From assembly GCA_963921795.1 (NCBI GenBank), contig OY997639.1, positions 55,481,926-55,545,925 of the forward strand: a stretch of DNA of 64,000 nt, read 5' to 3'. The position numbers were made by a program, and so were the translations under genes. Each line of letters begins with the position of its first letter. Positions within the stretch are counted from its first letter, which is position 1. This stretch comes from Nannobrachium achirus (Eukaryota; Chordata; Actinopteri; Myctophiformes; Myctophidae). The notes below the pieces were generated by a model, which made no database searches, had not been told where the DNA came from, and saw only the letters and a list, made by a program, of their open reading frames with translations. Positions 13,101-26,580 of the stretch are shown here, piece by piece.

Positions 13101-13672
13101 TAGGGGTGTAACAATAAATTGTAATAGTGTTTCGATACATATCACGATACATGGTTGACGATACGATACATGGACGAATATTGGTTCATTCATGGTGATA
13201 CGATACGATTCGATTCAATGATTTAAAATCGATATAGTAACTATTTAGCAAAGAAATTAAATCTGTGTGAAAAGTGTGGAGATAGTGCAGGTTTTTAAGG
13301 GAAACATGTATTATTATGGATATAAATACAGTAAACACAGTGATTATAAGGCAAATACATGGACATTGTATTTGAACACATATGGACAAACCTGCACCTT
13401 GACATGAACACAGAGATTACACACATTTATCGATAGACCAGTGTAGCTATATGGAAAGGATAAGTAATTAAACCCCTCCTTTTAATTTCTTCTTCTTAAA
13501 AAGGCTAAATACAATGCACAAGTAGGTAGTATCGATACAATCGATTATTTGCACTGCCGATTCGATACGTCAAACGATATGATTTGATTTTAGCTGTTTT
13601 CATTTGGATATACTTCGATTTTTTTAATTAAAAACGATACTTCGATGCGGTTACTATATCGTTGCACCCTTA
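13101..13672. mobile_element. hAT-type MITE in BCKDHB intron 5
   Basis: 8-bp TSD GTGTACGT at 13093-13100 and 13673-13680. Termini TAGGGGTGTAAC and GTTGCACCCTTA. The interior is rich in CGATACGATT strings. Non-coding. Confidence 0.9.
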
Positions 13673-15069
13673 GTGTACGTTGAACTTTTTATTCCCTTGA
13701 TCATATGCATTAAATGTCAGCTTAATGACATACTTCGTCAGATAGGAGCGTTGGCTGAACCCAGGGTCATCCTACTGTGAGTCACATATTGATTTGCGAG
13801 TCAGAGAGAGAGCCCTCGCATTTCATTAAATACAGCAGCTATGTGTGGTGCACTTCTAAATGGCACCAGTATGATGAACTCAAGAGGGGTGACAGGGTTA
13901 TGTTTTAGCATAATCGAAGCACTGTTTCTGAAGTGAATATTCTGTAGGTATAATTTCACTTTGGTTTTAACCAGTGGTGTGTTCTACTTAGGAACCCATC
14001 ATACATTGTATGACGTTAAGAAAAACATTAGAAAAAGCGCATGTCCTCGAGAAAGTGGACTTTGATAAGACTTTTTCGTGGTTATGCTGCGTGGAGTCTG
14101 ATGTGAAGAAATGTGTGGCTATTGTCTTTCTTGAGGTGATAATTTCGAAGCAATTCACACAGATCATATCAAACCAACACAGTTTGTCACAAGATGGATG
14201 ACACAGCATTGTTCTAGCCACACAAGCAAGGAAGCCCTTCACACCAAAGAAACTTGTGAAGAAAAAAGGTTTGGAAAGCTATGGACACATAGTATTTCAT
14301 CAGGCTTGTTAGCTAAAGCTATACATTGATTAGACAAGGTTCTGTCTATGAAGCATAACGTATTTGGTTTTGCAGGTAGCAGTTATTGGATTGTTTCCCC
14401 ACTTTTTTTGCAAGTGCATTTGTAATTAATGATATCTTTATTACTGTTTGTTATTGCTGCTGAAATGTGTGTTTATTACATTCAGTGATTGCTGTGTGTG
14501 TGAGAGGGAACTTAAAAAAAAATAGCACTGAAAAATGTGTTTTATAAAAATTAACACTGGAAGAAAATATACAGTATATTGTGACCGCTGTGCAGGGATC
14601 CCCCGAGTTAGAATATATTCAGAGGGTGGACGGCTCCACCCCCACCTATTCATTTAAATGAAGGTTGTTCACCAGTTGATGAAGCACTCGGAAGACCGCA
14701 TTTCTCTTGATTTGAGAACCAAATGTTGGTGCTGAAAGTGGAAGACTTTAGAATAGAGCAGGATCACTAGGGAAGGCGCATGCACGTTTACTAAGGGTGC
14801 CGGAAAAAATCGATATGAATCGGTTATCGGTTTCAACACTAGCGATACGGCTGCATCGATGTGCGTTTACCCGGATCGGTCCAAATCGCGCCTGAATCGG
14901 TCGAGTTATCGGTCCTAAAGTTATTAATCGGATTCACTGGAATTTAGCATTAAATAATTAACCTGCTGTGGAACTCTGAACTCACTTACTCAGCGTTAAC
15001 AATTACAAATCATTAGTTCAAAAGTGAGCGCTGCTAAACACAGAGCACCGAAAAAAAAGAAAAAAAAAA

Positions 15070-15161
15070 GCTGCCTGCGGGAAAGCCGCAGATCTACAAG
15101 CCCACAGCGTGTTGCATTTGGAAGGGTTGTAAACGTGTATATCTGCTACTTTTGGCGCAGC
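15070..15161. repeat. GATCTACAAG-family hairpin
   Basis: GCCGCAGATCTACAAGCCCA on the left; the right arm ATATCTGCTACTTTTGGCGC is diverged. It lies behind a hAT-like left end near 14793 (AAGGGTGCCGGAAAAAATCG). Confidence 0.6.
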
Positions 15162-15285
15162 ACAATGGTGTGAGCCGAGGCATCGGGCATAAGGTGCATT
15201 TATTTTGCCTTGAGCATAATAATGAAAGTAACGTCAGCAATATATTTGTCCTTGAAATAATTAAATATACTACACAAACGTCGCC

Positions 15286-15400
<115 letters not shown>

Positions 15401-15509
15401 TATAAATAAAAAGGGTGCTGAAAATGCTAAAAATAAGTCAAGCGGCTGAACTACCTCTTGAAGTGTTAAAAGACTGAGGTCTAATTTCAACATCACTTCC
15501 CATATCTCA

Positions 15510-15746
<237 letters not shown>

Positions 15747-17589
15747 TTAATCCAGAGTAAAATCCAGAGTGTTCATTTAACTCTGTGTAAAAACCCAATC
15801 ACTCAATTTATTTCTTTTTACGCTAGCAGTTGCTGCGGCTTGAAATACAGTGGCATGTTTAGATCATTTTAAACTGCATGTATTAACAAATCATTGATAG
15901 GCCAAAAGGAAATAGCTTAAGTTTTTAAAAACAAAAGCCCACACGAGAGGACATTTGATCTACATGTTCTATGCCAACCCATTGTCTGTTCCATTCATCA
16001 AAATGCTACTAAATTTCCCTTTGAACTGGCCAAAACAACTTAAGTCTCCGGTTTCTTCTTTTGCTTTCATCTACAATACATTTTCTGAAAACTCCTGAAA
16101 AGGGGTCCAAAGATATCCACCTCAGCCTTAGGTGGGATTTTTATTTCTAATTTTATTTCTCTCTGAGGATGAGTCTGGCCCATGCCATTATAAATGAGAT
16201 TACGGGAGGAGGAGAGCAAGTGAACTCAATGCCTGACGCCACATGCAAGCTATTGTTGCTGAGCAGCAGCACCTTCAGGGGAACCTTCCCCATCACCACA
16301 TATGATGTTTTCAGTTGCCTTGGCGAGGCAGGAGATCTCATTCATCTTGTTGCGAGTGAGGGGACGTGGAGTGACGTAAACTACAACACCTGCACAGGGT
16401 CAGAAGTCCCACTGACCGTTCTCCTGATCAGCTTATGTATGCCACATTCATCTTCCTCAGAGAGCCATCAGCTCAAGAACACGTGGAAGGAACAGAATTG
16501 GAACAGTCTTTGTTGAGCAGATTTTTCCTAGCATCGTTTGGGTCATTCGTTAAAGACAGTATTACATGTTACATGCTACAGTACAAACTACACAACCTGG
16601 AGAGAAAACATGTCAGAAAATCTTCACATTAGCAGCTTCCAGGCTGGCACCTACCTAGCCTAAATGTATTTAAATGTATTCCCCCCCTTTCTTTGTCTTT
16701 TTATAAAGGTAAATAGGGTAGACATTATAAGCTATGGCTTCAGACTACACCTTTTCGGTCCAAGTATAGTTTTTGGTAATGTTTGTTGTGACCAACTCTG
16801 TACATGGCTTAAGACCGAAATAAAACTATTCATTCATTCATTTTATGTTGTGTGTTTTGAATTACATTTAATTTCATGTCTATTTTGTGGAAGCCTAATC
16901 ACTTATGAGCGACTGAACTTGGACAGCAGCGTGATTACATTTCCAGCAATTAGAGGAGAGTGTCATGGATGCAAATCAAGCAGGTGTTCATAATGGAAAA
17001 CAGCATTATGCACAGTTGACGCAGACAGCGGGAATAGAAGTCTGTCCTTTTGAAAAACTGCAGGCACACATTCAATGTTGAATGTACAACTGGGAATGAA
17101 GGAGGCATAACTCCAAGGAACGCATCAGAGCATTAAAAAGTACATATACTGTACAGAGAACAGGAGGGAAACACTGAACATTAAAAAAGCATATATTTAG
17201 ATTTTATTTTGCAACATGGTGACTGGTGAGAATGTATAGGATTCTTACTTTGTTAAAACAGTAAGAAATAAGACATGATACACTACATTTTATTGGTATT
17301 TTAAAGATATTAACAACTATGGCAGTCACAATTATGTCATTTTAGTTGACGATTAATTGCCGTTAACGACTCACTTTTGTTTTGTTTGAACATTGGAACA
17401 TTATTAACACAACGGCTGCCTCGGTAGCCAAACTCGTCCACAGACAAGTTAAGGGTTAACTTGGTAACCAGGCAACAGATGCTTGCTACGGGTGCTGGTG
17501 AAAGAAAAAATCACACCCGTGTGAACCGAGCGGTGGTCGTGGAGGCTGCACAACAGCACTACTGGGTGGGTGCAGCGGGGGTTGCAGTG

Positions 17590-17647
17590 CTGTGTGTGTG
17601 TGTGTGTGTGTGGCCCCTGTGTTTGTGTGTGAGTGTGCCTACAGACA

Positions 17648-17704
<57 letters not shown>

Positions 17705-17757
17705 CAATCAAAATAGTGATTTTAAAATAGGCCTACTGATTAAACACGTTTAATGGC

Positions 17758-17814
<57 letters not shown>

Positions 17815-17816
17815 CC

Positions 17817-17913
<97 letters not shown>

Positions 17914-17935
17914 GTGGCCCCTGTGTGTGTTTGTG
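17590..17935. repeat. Cluster of (GT)n microsatellites
   Basis: Four GT tracts (17590-17611, 17651-17702, 17760-17812, 17819-17913) separated by GGCCCCTGTG-type spacers, which suggests tandem duplication of a GT-plus-spacer unit. BCKDHB intron 4. Confidence 0.95.
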
Positions 17936-18971
17936 TGTGAGTGTGCCTGGCCTATGCCTGGCCTATCCTGAACAACAGCGCACATGTGTGGTCAGAAAAG
18001 GTTACTGCAGGCTACATACCCGGAGACAGACAGACATACAGGTTACTGCAGGCTACATACCCGGAGACAGACAGACATACAGACATACAGACAGACAAAC
18101 AGACAGACAGACCCACACACACGGCCACGTATAGGAGCGTTGTGACCACCGCTCAAAAACTAGATACGTCATGACGCAACGCAGCCAGAAGCATGGAGTG
18201 CGGCCATTATCCATTGGCTCCTATTCTATGCTGAAACATAAAAACGGCTGTATCTCTGAATAAGGTGCAAATAACGCAGAGGAGGCCGAGATCCGCTTTT
18301 TTTCACGGCGACATTATGCCGTGATGGTCGGCCCCGGTTAGGATTTTAGTTTCGAGACCGTTTGTAAACAAACAGATCTCCTTCCTGGATCGTCAGTGCA
18401 CACACACGTGCACAGGCATAGACATAGAAAGGTAGACGCCTCCTTCGACTCTGATGCATGTGCATCGAGGGACTAAGGGAATCACGTGTGCATTGTTTCC
18501 ACGTGCGTCACACATAGGGAAGTTGCTAGGCCAATCAGAGGTAGGTGGGGGCGGGTCTTTACGTACGCAGCCTGTAAGAACAGCTGAGCCGCGCAACATC
18601 GGAACTGGCTCTGTTGAATTGAATTGTAGTCCTTGGATAAGTCCCGGAAAAGTCACGCTGTGATTGGCCAGTAGTCACTTTGACTGACAGCGTTCCCTTG
18701 GTTTTTCCAGGATGTCCGGACTACAACTGTTGCACGTCGCTCCAATGAACTGCAGAGGCGAACGAGGCATCTAGCTCTTTATATCTGTGTGCACAGGCAC
18801 GAAGCTTCCGGGGCTCTTCAAAATAAAGCGTAAGTGAATGGCGGCAGCCGTTGTGTTAATAAAGATTACATTTCTGTTTGGCTTTTAGGCTCTGTAAACA
18901 GAATGTTCACAAGGCAGATATGACAAATAACATGCATATTCAATAACTTTACACTTAAAAGAAAAACATTA

Positions 18972-19020
18972 TTAGTGGAAATAGCCGCTCTACACATTTT
19001 GAAATCAGCTATTTCCACTA
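18972..19020. repeat. Short hairpin, probable family member
   Basis: TAGTGGAAATAGC and its exact inverse around GCTCTACACATTTTGAAATC. It shares the outer AAATAGC arm but only part of the GATCTACAAG core. Confidence 0.45.
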
Positions 19021-19193
19021 TTTGTGGAATTCTTTGAAAACCTTCAACATGGAAATAATCATGAAGAGTATGCAAAAAACAGCAATCATGTCAAATAATT
19101 GCGATTCGACTATTATGTAATATTTGTGACAGGCCTACTACCCCCAGTGAATATAGAACAAGTAAAGAGTGACAGTTGGACAGCGTGGCCTAC

Positions 19194-19327
19194 CTGGTCG
19201 AAAGCAGGATAGATGTAGTCGGCGAACTGGATCTCTGCAATGGCTGTGGCCCCAGCAACGGCTGCACCGATACCAAATCCAACAATCCCCTGCTCACACA
19301 GAGGTGTGTTGAAAACTCTATCTTTAC
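19194..19327 (-). CDS. BCKDHB: BCKDHB exon 4, with the cofactor-activating Glu
   Basis: Encodes about residues 116-160: [17 protein letters not shown], then [20 protein letters not shown]. The Glu of PLCEQG aligns with the E1-beta glutamate that activates thiamine diphosphate in this enzyme family (established knowledge). Acceptor CCTCACCAG, donor GTAGGC. Confidence 0.95.
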
Positions 19328-19636
19328 CTGGTGAGGAAGATTAGGACAGAATACACAAGGATGGTAAAACTGCAGCTGAGGTTGAAAGTGAATGGCATTA
19401 CATGGCACTAAAGGACCCGTGACAATACATTACTGTCAAAGCCTTTGCCATATATAGTATATACCACATTATTGACTTATTTAATAGCTTAATTATTGTT
19501 TGCATTCTCTAAACTAAAGTCACTACAAACACCATTGTGCTGTTAATAATAGTGATGTGCCAATACAATTTTTTCCAATTCGATACGATATTCGATATTT
19601 TGGGGGTCAATATTGTCGATATCGATACCTCTGAAG

Positions 19637-19644
19637 TAGGTGTG

Positions 19645-19692
<48 letters not shown>
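19637..19692. repeat. (GT)n microsatellite
   Basis: GT tract with one C interruption inside the TIR element at 19550-20850. Confidence 0.95.
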
Positions 19693-19697
<5 letters not shown>

Positions 19698-20607
19698 TTA
19701 TATAACGTAAAACTTAATTCAAACACAGCAGAAGTCTATTTCTTTCTCTATATGCACCAGCCGTGGGAGCTGAGAAATGCATGATCAAATTAATGATTCA
19801 CACTTATTTTATTCTATAGCCTAATTTTAAAAAGCTGTATGGTTTAGATACAAGCCCGAACTTATCTGAAGAATGGAGACACATTGCTTCAACAATGTGC
19901 TCATTGTGTTGTTATGGAAGTTAGAAGAATCTTTACCATGACATGAAGCAGGCAATAATATTTAAACCATTGGATCTGTTTTTTATCTAAATCAAATTAA
20001 GGAAGGCTACAACTTACAAGAGAAATGTGGGGGAGTTTTACCGTGAGGGATTAGAATCCATGCATAGGTTTTATATCACGTTTTTGGTGGTCGAGTCTTG
20101 TAAACTGTCTTCACTATCAAATGAATCACCCGTTTCAGCTCGACCTGTTTTGAATCATTCATTGAGTGATTAATCATGTGTGCTTTAGTTTCTACTGAGT
20201 GAGCAACTGCAAGTCAAGTCAAAACTCTCGAAGCAACTTGTGTGTGTCTGCGGTGGGATCAGTGAAGTTACAGGCAGGCAGAGATTCTGCTGTTTTTTTT
20301 TTTTTTTATAATCAAATTTTTTATTGAGTTTACACAAGAAAATGAGTGACAGAAAAGTAATAATATACATAATATACAAACTGCAATAAAACAAATTAAA
20401 GACAAACAGAAACAATAACAAAAAGAAAAATACAAACAAAAATACGGGCGGGCGAATAGCACAATACAATATTCATACAGTTATCCATACTTATCCATAC
20501 ACAGTCAATTATTCAGAGTGGTATCATCTCCACACAAGGGGCAAATCAAAAGGTAGATTCTGCTGTTTTATTCCTCGTTGTATGGTGGTGTCGCGTGGCA
20601 AACTACA

Positions 20608-20663
20608 GAATCTACAAGCCCATAATGTGTTGCATCAGAGACGCATTGTGGACTTGTAGATCG
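20608..20663. repeat. GATCTACAAG-family hairpin
   Basis: GAATCTACAAGCCCATAATG and the inverse CATTGTGGACTTGTAGATCG, loop TGTTGCATCAGAGACG. It is inside the TIR element 19550-20850. Confidence 0.85.
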
Positions 20664-20871
20664 GCTTGCCTTTGCACACTGAACGTCAAACCCTGAAAGC
20701 CAAGAGGGGAGACCTCTCCCTTCTGTGTGAGTGACGGCTCTTGCAGGTCTTTTTAAGAAAATAAAAAAATAATGCGGATATCGATACTTTTTAAAAAGAT
20801 ACAATATTATTCTCAGGATACCGATCGATATATCGATAAGCACATCACTAAAAGCTACGGGCAGAAGCGCT

Positions 20872-21040
20872 GATGGTGGTTAAGGCATATACCACATATA
20901 GGTTCTGACAGCGAGTAGCGGGTTCAAATCCCAAGCCTGACAACCTTTGCTGCGTGTCAGTCACTGCCTGTCTCCCTCGCCTGATTCCTGTCACTCTCTA
21001 CTGCCCTATCAGAATAATGGCAGAAAAGCCAGAAAAATAT
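20872..21040 (+). repeat. tRNA-derived SINE (family 2)
   Basis: Head GGTGGTTAAGGCATATACC, B-box GCGGGTTCAAATCCC, body ACAACCTTTGCTGCGTGTCA and CTCTACTGCCCTATCAGAAT, A-rich tail. Shares body and tail with the copy at 63826. Confidence 0.75.
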
Positions 21041-22951
21041 AAAAAAAAGATTATATGTTGCGGATATTTGAATTTACATTCACAAAATGGTCAGCAGTAC
21101 TTTCAAGTAGGTGACAAATCTGAGGCCTTCTGCTCTCAGCTGTAGCTTAGAAGGCCTGTGACGCACACTTTAAACCCCTTGGAATAAAAACAGAAGAAAC
21201 AACTATTTTTCAATCCTCAACCCTGTAATCTGACAAAGAGTGGCAGGAGAGGGACTCTAGATTTAGAGGATTTTTTTTTTTTTTTTGTTCTCTTGCTTTG
21301 TATAATTGCCAAGCAAGTCCTTCCCTGCTTTGATCCTAACTGTGTTTCTGACCAGTGGAGTGTTGGCCTTGTGTGCCTTGCTCAGTCACCACAATGCTAA
21401 CTTAATGACCCCATGGCCACAGGCACTCTAAAGAATGAACAATTAGTGAAAAAATAAAATAAAAAAATGCCTAGCTTCCGAAAACAAAGCCAACGTAACA
21501 AAAAGGCATCCGACGACCTCTATTGAGACGCAATAATTCAACTTGCTGAGTAACATCAATGAGATTGTAAGTTGTTACCAACACTACTAAAGATCAATCA
21601 TGCTACTACAGTACTGGCCTGGCGTTGCTCATACTACTGTAATTCCTCACTGCGTATCGGATATTAGTCTGGACTCGCGAGCAGAATTTTCATTTCCAAG
21701 GGGTGGGTTAGAAAAATGGCTCTGGACACGATTGGTTAGACCAGACCAATGCTGATTGGTTCCCCCAAATTTTGATAGGGGCTGTTAAGTCTGACATCAT
21801 TTTGTAGGCAGAGGAGAACTTTTGCCCCCCAAAAAAGCGAATCTTTTTACTATTTTTACTATTTACTAATTTTTCTTCTCTTTGTTGTTGAAAGGAAAGT
21901 GGTAGAATTATACTTAAGTCGTTATTTTTGTCTCGGATCTGTTTTTAATAGCTTAAAAGCCCCAATATTCGCCAAGGGCATGTTTTTTTTGCCCAAGCGG
22001 ATTGGTTTGGTTCCAGGCTACAACTACTCGATAATAAAACATCAGCTTCACAATTATTTGATTAATCAAAGAAAATATAAATAGAATAATCGCTAAAAAG
22101 ATAATCAATAGTTGCAACCGTAATGCTATCAACATGATCTAGTTGGTGAATCTGAACCATCAATATACTCTGTACCTCACCCAAACAACAAACTTATTTC
22201 CACAGCTTGGTGACCTTTAGCAGTCCATGCTGTGTGGTGGTGATGTTCAGTTCAGTGAGATAGGCTAAACATCAATGAAGGGGTGTGATAGCTAGGGAGT
22301 TAGTGTTGGTTGGCTCCATATAAGCTGTTGTTTCCAGAGCTCAGTAGTAGCAACTACCCTGCAGGGGCAAGGCCATATCAATGGGGTGAATCCATCAGCC
22401 TTGTAAAAAGCTCTTTGTATGCCGTCCCCCTGCATTAACCCCAGTGTTGTACAATGGCTATGGGTTACAGAGGGCTGTGACGTTCCTTTCAGAGCAACAA
22501 CAGGGATAACGACAGCTTGCTGCTTAGCTGCTGTCTATATGGATGAGATGGAAAGTAATGATCCCTCTCCGAATGTCAACACGTCTGACGTCAAGAGCTG
22601 TTTCCATCCGAGTGTTTTCATTTCAGTAGACATTTTTGTCTTTGATAAAAAGAAATGTGATCCACTATGATAGAAATACATTTGGAAATTACATTTTTCT
22701 TTTTTCCAAGTAGTAGACAAGTAGTAGACAAGTAGTCAATATTTTTTTACCCCTTCTTTTCCCCAATTTAGTCGTTATGCCAATTGATTCCTCCCCACAA
22801 AATACTGTATCCGTGTTGTCACTGCTGTTGTATGCTACCAACTCACCTACCAGTGAGGGGACCACACTGGAAGGACGTAGAGCTATATTCTCGTACAATG
22901 CCTTACTCTTTGCCTTTCTTTAATATTTTGAAAAAACATTTTAAAATACTT

Positions 22952-23001
22952 CAAATAGCAGAACTACTTCAAAACGTTGTGAGCTTGTAGATCAGCAATT
23001 T
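22952..23001. repeat. GATCTACAAG-family hairpin, decayed
   Basis: The right arm TTGTGAGCTTGTAGATCAGC is well kept; the left arm AAATAGCAGAACTACTTC is damaged. Confidence 0.55.
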
Positions 23002-23269
23002 TAAATATTTATTTAATGTATTTCAAAATAGTAAAAAAAAAATCAAACCTTGGTTCGAGGTGAAGCGGTGAATTTTTATTCTATGTGTTCAAGTCGAGCT
23101 ACGAAATCTGTGTTCTAGATCTATACATGCTGTGTTCTAGATCTATACTTTCTATGTGCTTTAGTTCTATATTTTTGTGAATTCTGAATGAGTGAATGAT
23201 TTTGTCTGGAGGGCCAAATTGGCATGTGAAGCTTGACCAATCCTCAAATCCGCAAAGACTTTAGGGATA

Positions 23270-23500
23270 AGAGGTAAGGCATGGACGAAAATAGGGCCCG
23301 TGCCTTCGTCCTACTCCCGCCCAACACACCCCAGGACAGGTGCCGCCCCAGACAGTAGGAGTACATGCAGTGACCATTTTCACCCACCCCGCCTGGCTTC
23401 CCTTGTGACAAAGCCGGCTGCACCACGGTGGATTCGAACACACCACCTCTATGGTGGTGGACAGGGACTTTATCTTTGTGCCACGCGAGTGGTCGAGAAA
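23270..23500 (-). repeat. SINE-like repeat with tRNA-like head
   Basis: On the minus strand: CCACTCGCGTGGCACAAAG, then the B-box-like TGTTCGAATCCACC, followed by GCAGCCGGCTTTGTCACAAG. Consistent with a tRNA-derived SINE; no second copy in the window. Confidence 0.45.
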
Positions 23501-24282
23501 CATTTTAATGTGAATGAAATGCCACATCATGACTGATGAGCTGAACTGACGGAAGGCCTGATGACACTGTACATTTCAAACGTGTCTTTAGAGATTCTGA
23601 AATGTGGTAGTCAAAGGCTGTGCTGATGTATGGCCAAGCCCTGGCTGCACTATAATACTGCCTAGTGCATTTAGATGGCATTAATGTAGCCATTAGCTGG
23701 ACAAAAAAAAGAGAATACAACATTTCCCACTATAATGGATTATATCTATCTTTGTCACAGGTGTAAAAATGAAGGGGTTATGGATATGATGTAGGGCAAG
23801 CTATGCACGTTCAATGTTTTATTCGCTTAAACATAACTGATAGAAAGGCACCTTGATTTGCATGATTTATTTTCCTCATTTAATTATTCGCTTGAAACCT
23901 AGAAGCAGGGGGAAATCGTGGTTACTTGTAAATATTATTTGAAGAATAGAATAAAGGTATTACGGTCCTTGGTCATCTTGTCAACCTACAGTATGTTGGA
24001 AGATCCATCCAAATCAAATCATAACTTCATGCTATGGCTGTTACGGAGACAAAGATTTACAGGAATGCAATATCCCCACGTAACAAAAAAATGCAAACTG
24101 ATCCCTTTGGACCTTCTGACAAACAGTGAACTAAAATATGACCTTGCTAGAGGGAGGAAAGGAGATTTGGTATCTTAAAAGCACAATGCTGTCACCTAGT
24201 GGTAAAATTCTGCTGCACACAATTTGTAGCTCAACAATAAGGTGTTGATTCTTCTCCAGACAGAATGAAGGGAAATAAATCA

Positions 24283-24384
<102 letters not shown>

Positions 24385-24565
24385 TCAATTACATGAGTGC
24401 CTGTATTCTAGGCCAGGACCAGGCTCAAAATAGGTTTTCTAGATTCTAGAAAAACTCCACAACTTCAAAAGCACATGGTTTTTTTTAACCACATTTGAAA
24501 CCGTGTCACTATTCTGGGAATGTCAGAACAGGTGAACATCATTTGGGGAAAATAGGCAAACATTC

Positions 24566-24642
24566 AGCGTAAGTAGATACAGTAATCTACTGCAAGCTCA
24601 TAACATGAGGTTATTACCTTGTAGATCGTCTATCTTCGCTGT
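24566..24642. repeat. GATCTACAAG-family hairpin, decayed
   Basis: The right arm CTTGTAGATCGTCTATCTTC with CGCTG; the left arm begins CAGCG and includes TAATCTACTGCAAGCTCAT with small insertions. Confidence 0.55.
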
Positions 24643-24696
24643 ATTTTTAAGTTGATTTTAAGTTGTGATTAACAATCATGAACTAAAAGTTGTCTC

Positions 24697-25326
24697 TAGG
24701 GATCGCCAAATCCCGAAATTTTCTTAACCGCTGACCGTCAGGCCTTATCGGTTTGATAACCGTTGACCGCTAAGGAAATGTGTTCCAAAATTTTACCCTT
24801 TAAAAAGGAAAATGCACCAGGGTTTTACCCCCCAAATAAAGTGTCCTATTTACACATTAAAACAACAATACAAGGAGGAATAATAATACAGCAAATGTTT
24901 TCTATAAGAAATGTGGTTTTGCAGTGAAACTGCATAGAATTCACATATAATCATGTCCGTAATGTAAAGTACCATGCATAGTAGTACATAAGGACCGCAG
25001 GAATACATAAGCAACGGAGGGTGAGAGAACTTTACTCCGCTTGGTCCGGTTTGACTCCCAGTACGTAACACTCCGGATGATTTATCTCCGTATACGGACC
25101 CTTACGGACAGTACCCAACTGGCCGGACTCAACGTACAAGATGTATCCGTACTCCGTAGCAAGAAGTACCCACGGCCACCGTTGTCAAACATAGGCGCAG
25201 TAGTGAGGAAAATTACTTTAACTCTGCTCTATGACAGTGGTTCTCAAACTGTGTGTCCCAATGAGAAATATATTGTATCAAGAAACGGTAAAAAAGGAAC
25301 GTCGCTCGCAACAGGACGGCTTGACA

Positions 25327-25376
<50 letters not shown>

Positions 25377-26465
25377 GCCTATCCTCCGACAGCTGCCAAC
25401 AAGACGAGGCACACAAGAACAGCTGATTAATTCGCTCAGCGGCTCATCATATTCTTGGGAATTATATGCGGGTGTGTTTTGTTATAATCACTCCGGGTCC
25501 AGATCCATATGTGGTTAAATCTGTACCCTCGTGGAGTTTTACATTTACCGCGAATCCGCGAAGCAACTGCGGACAGACAGCAGAACCTGCAGTCCAGACT
25601 GTTACCACTTATAACATCACGTCGTCGGGTCAAGAAATTCTGTGGTTCTACATATTTTGGCTAAATGCTTCGGTTTTTACACATGTGAGAACCACCTTCA
25701 TGTGCCGCGCGGCCCCAACGGGAGCAGAATTGGAGCGGAGAGCGTGTCGGCACATAAATAACGTGCATGTCTACTATGCATGGCAACGGATTTACCATAC
25801 GTAGTTTCTCACCCAAAACGGACACAAAATCAAGCATACGTAACTATAAATGGCCCTTAACGCAGCTTGCCGCATAACCGCAGCAGTGCAAGCCCTGGTC
25901 TCCCAATGTGGATTGTGGAAACACAATTAACAAATAATAAACAACTGTGAACTCGCAGTTCACCGTAAACACATGTCATGTCTGCAAGTGCAGCCTCTGT
26001 CAGCGACGGGCATAACACTACTCTACTCTGTGTAAATAGGACGGCTGAAGTGTGGATGGTGTGACCGCATCAACACATAACACTAGCAAGTTTAAGCTCT
26101 TCTTTTTTTCTCTATAAACGGGGTTAAAGTCGACGGGTGACGGTGTATGTTTTGTAAAATCCAATAGGAGTGCACTGTTTGTTTCCTGGCGAACGCTTGT
26201 CTCTTTGTCCCGAGTCCCAAGTCTGTGCTCTGTTCTCCGTCAGCTGACCACACACACATGCACCCTGGCCTGCATGTGTGTGTGGTTCGCGGGCCAACAG
26301 GAGTGGAATTGGAGTGGAGGACGGTCCTTGCTCAAATGAGCGCTGCGCTCGCTCTGCACATTTTAAAACTACTTTTTTTGAACAGTCACCATTTAACCCT
26401 TAGTGCTTACCGATAACCAAATTCCTAGCGGTTAAACGGTAATGTTTAACTGTTGGCGATCCCTA
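24697..26465. mobile_element. hAT-type element in BCKDHB intron 2
   Basis: 8-bp TSD GTTGTCTC at 24689-24696 and 26466-26473. Perfect 13-base TIR TAGGGATCGCCAA. The 1.77-kb interior includes a (CA)n tract, but I see no transposase reading frame. The right end is 37 bases from the exon 2 donor. Confidence 0.9.
25329..25374. repeat. (CA)n microsatellite
   Basis: CA tract inside the hAT element of BCKDHB intron 2. Confidence 0.95.
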
Positions 26466-26502
26466 GTTGTCTCTTATTACATTTTCATCCAAATCTATCT
26501 AC

Positions 26503-26580
26503 CTGCTGTAGGGTCACTGGCAAGGGTGTTGTCCAAGGCACTGGTAACAGACTGGAACAAGTTCATCTTCTGAGTTGGAC
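26503..26580 (-). CDS. BCKDHB: BCKDHB exon 2
   Basis: Encodes about residues 67-92 ([17 protein letters not shown] and following), the first helix of the pyrimidine-binding domain, nearly identical to human. Acceptor TCTCTTGTAG, donor GTAGAT; it starts after one base of a split Gly codon and ends after the first base of a Val codon. A 1.8-kb hAT element ends 37 bases beyond the donor. Confidence 0.95.

Larger units (their letters stand above)
17320..19137. mobile_element. Large TIR element (hAT-like) in BCKDHB intron 4
   Basis: The left end TATGGCAGTCACAA and the right end TTGTGACAGGCCTA are imperfect inverted repeats, each followed inside by AATTATG/ATTGCGATT-like strings. The interior holds GT microsatellites and a 55-bp local duplication (GGTTACTGCAGGCTACATAC at 17999 and 18041). 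No transposase recognised; no matching TSD. Confidence 0.55.
19550..20850. mobile_element. TIR element (hAT-like), TSD not found
   Basis: Termini TAGTGATGTGC and GCACATCACTA are perfect inverted repeats, and CGATATCGATA-type strings occur inside both ends. It carries a (GT)n tract and a T-run. The flanks do not show a clear 8-bp duplication. It lies in BCKDHB intron 3. Confidence 0.7.
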
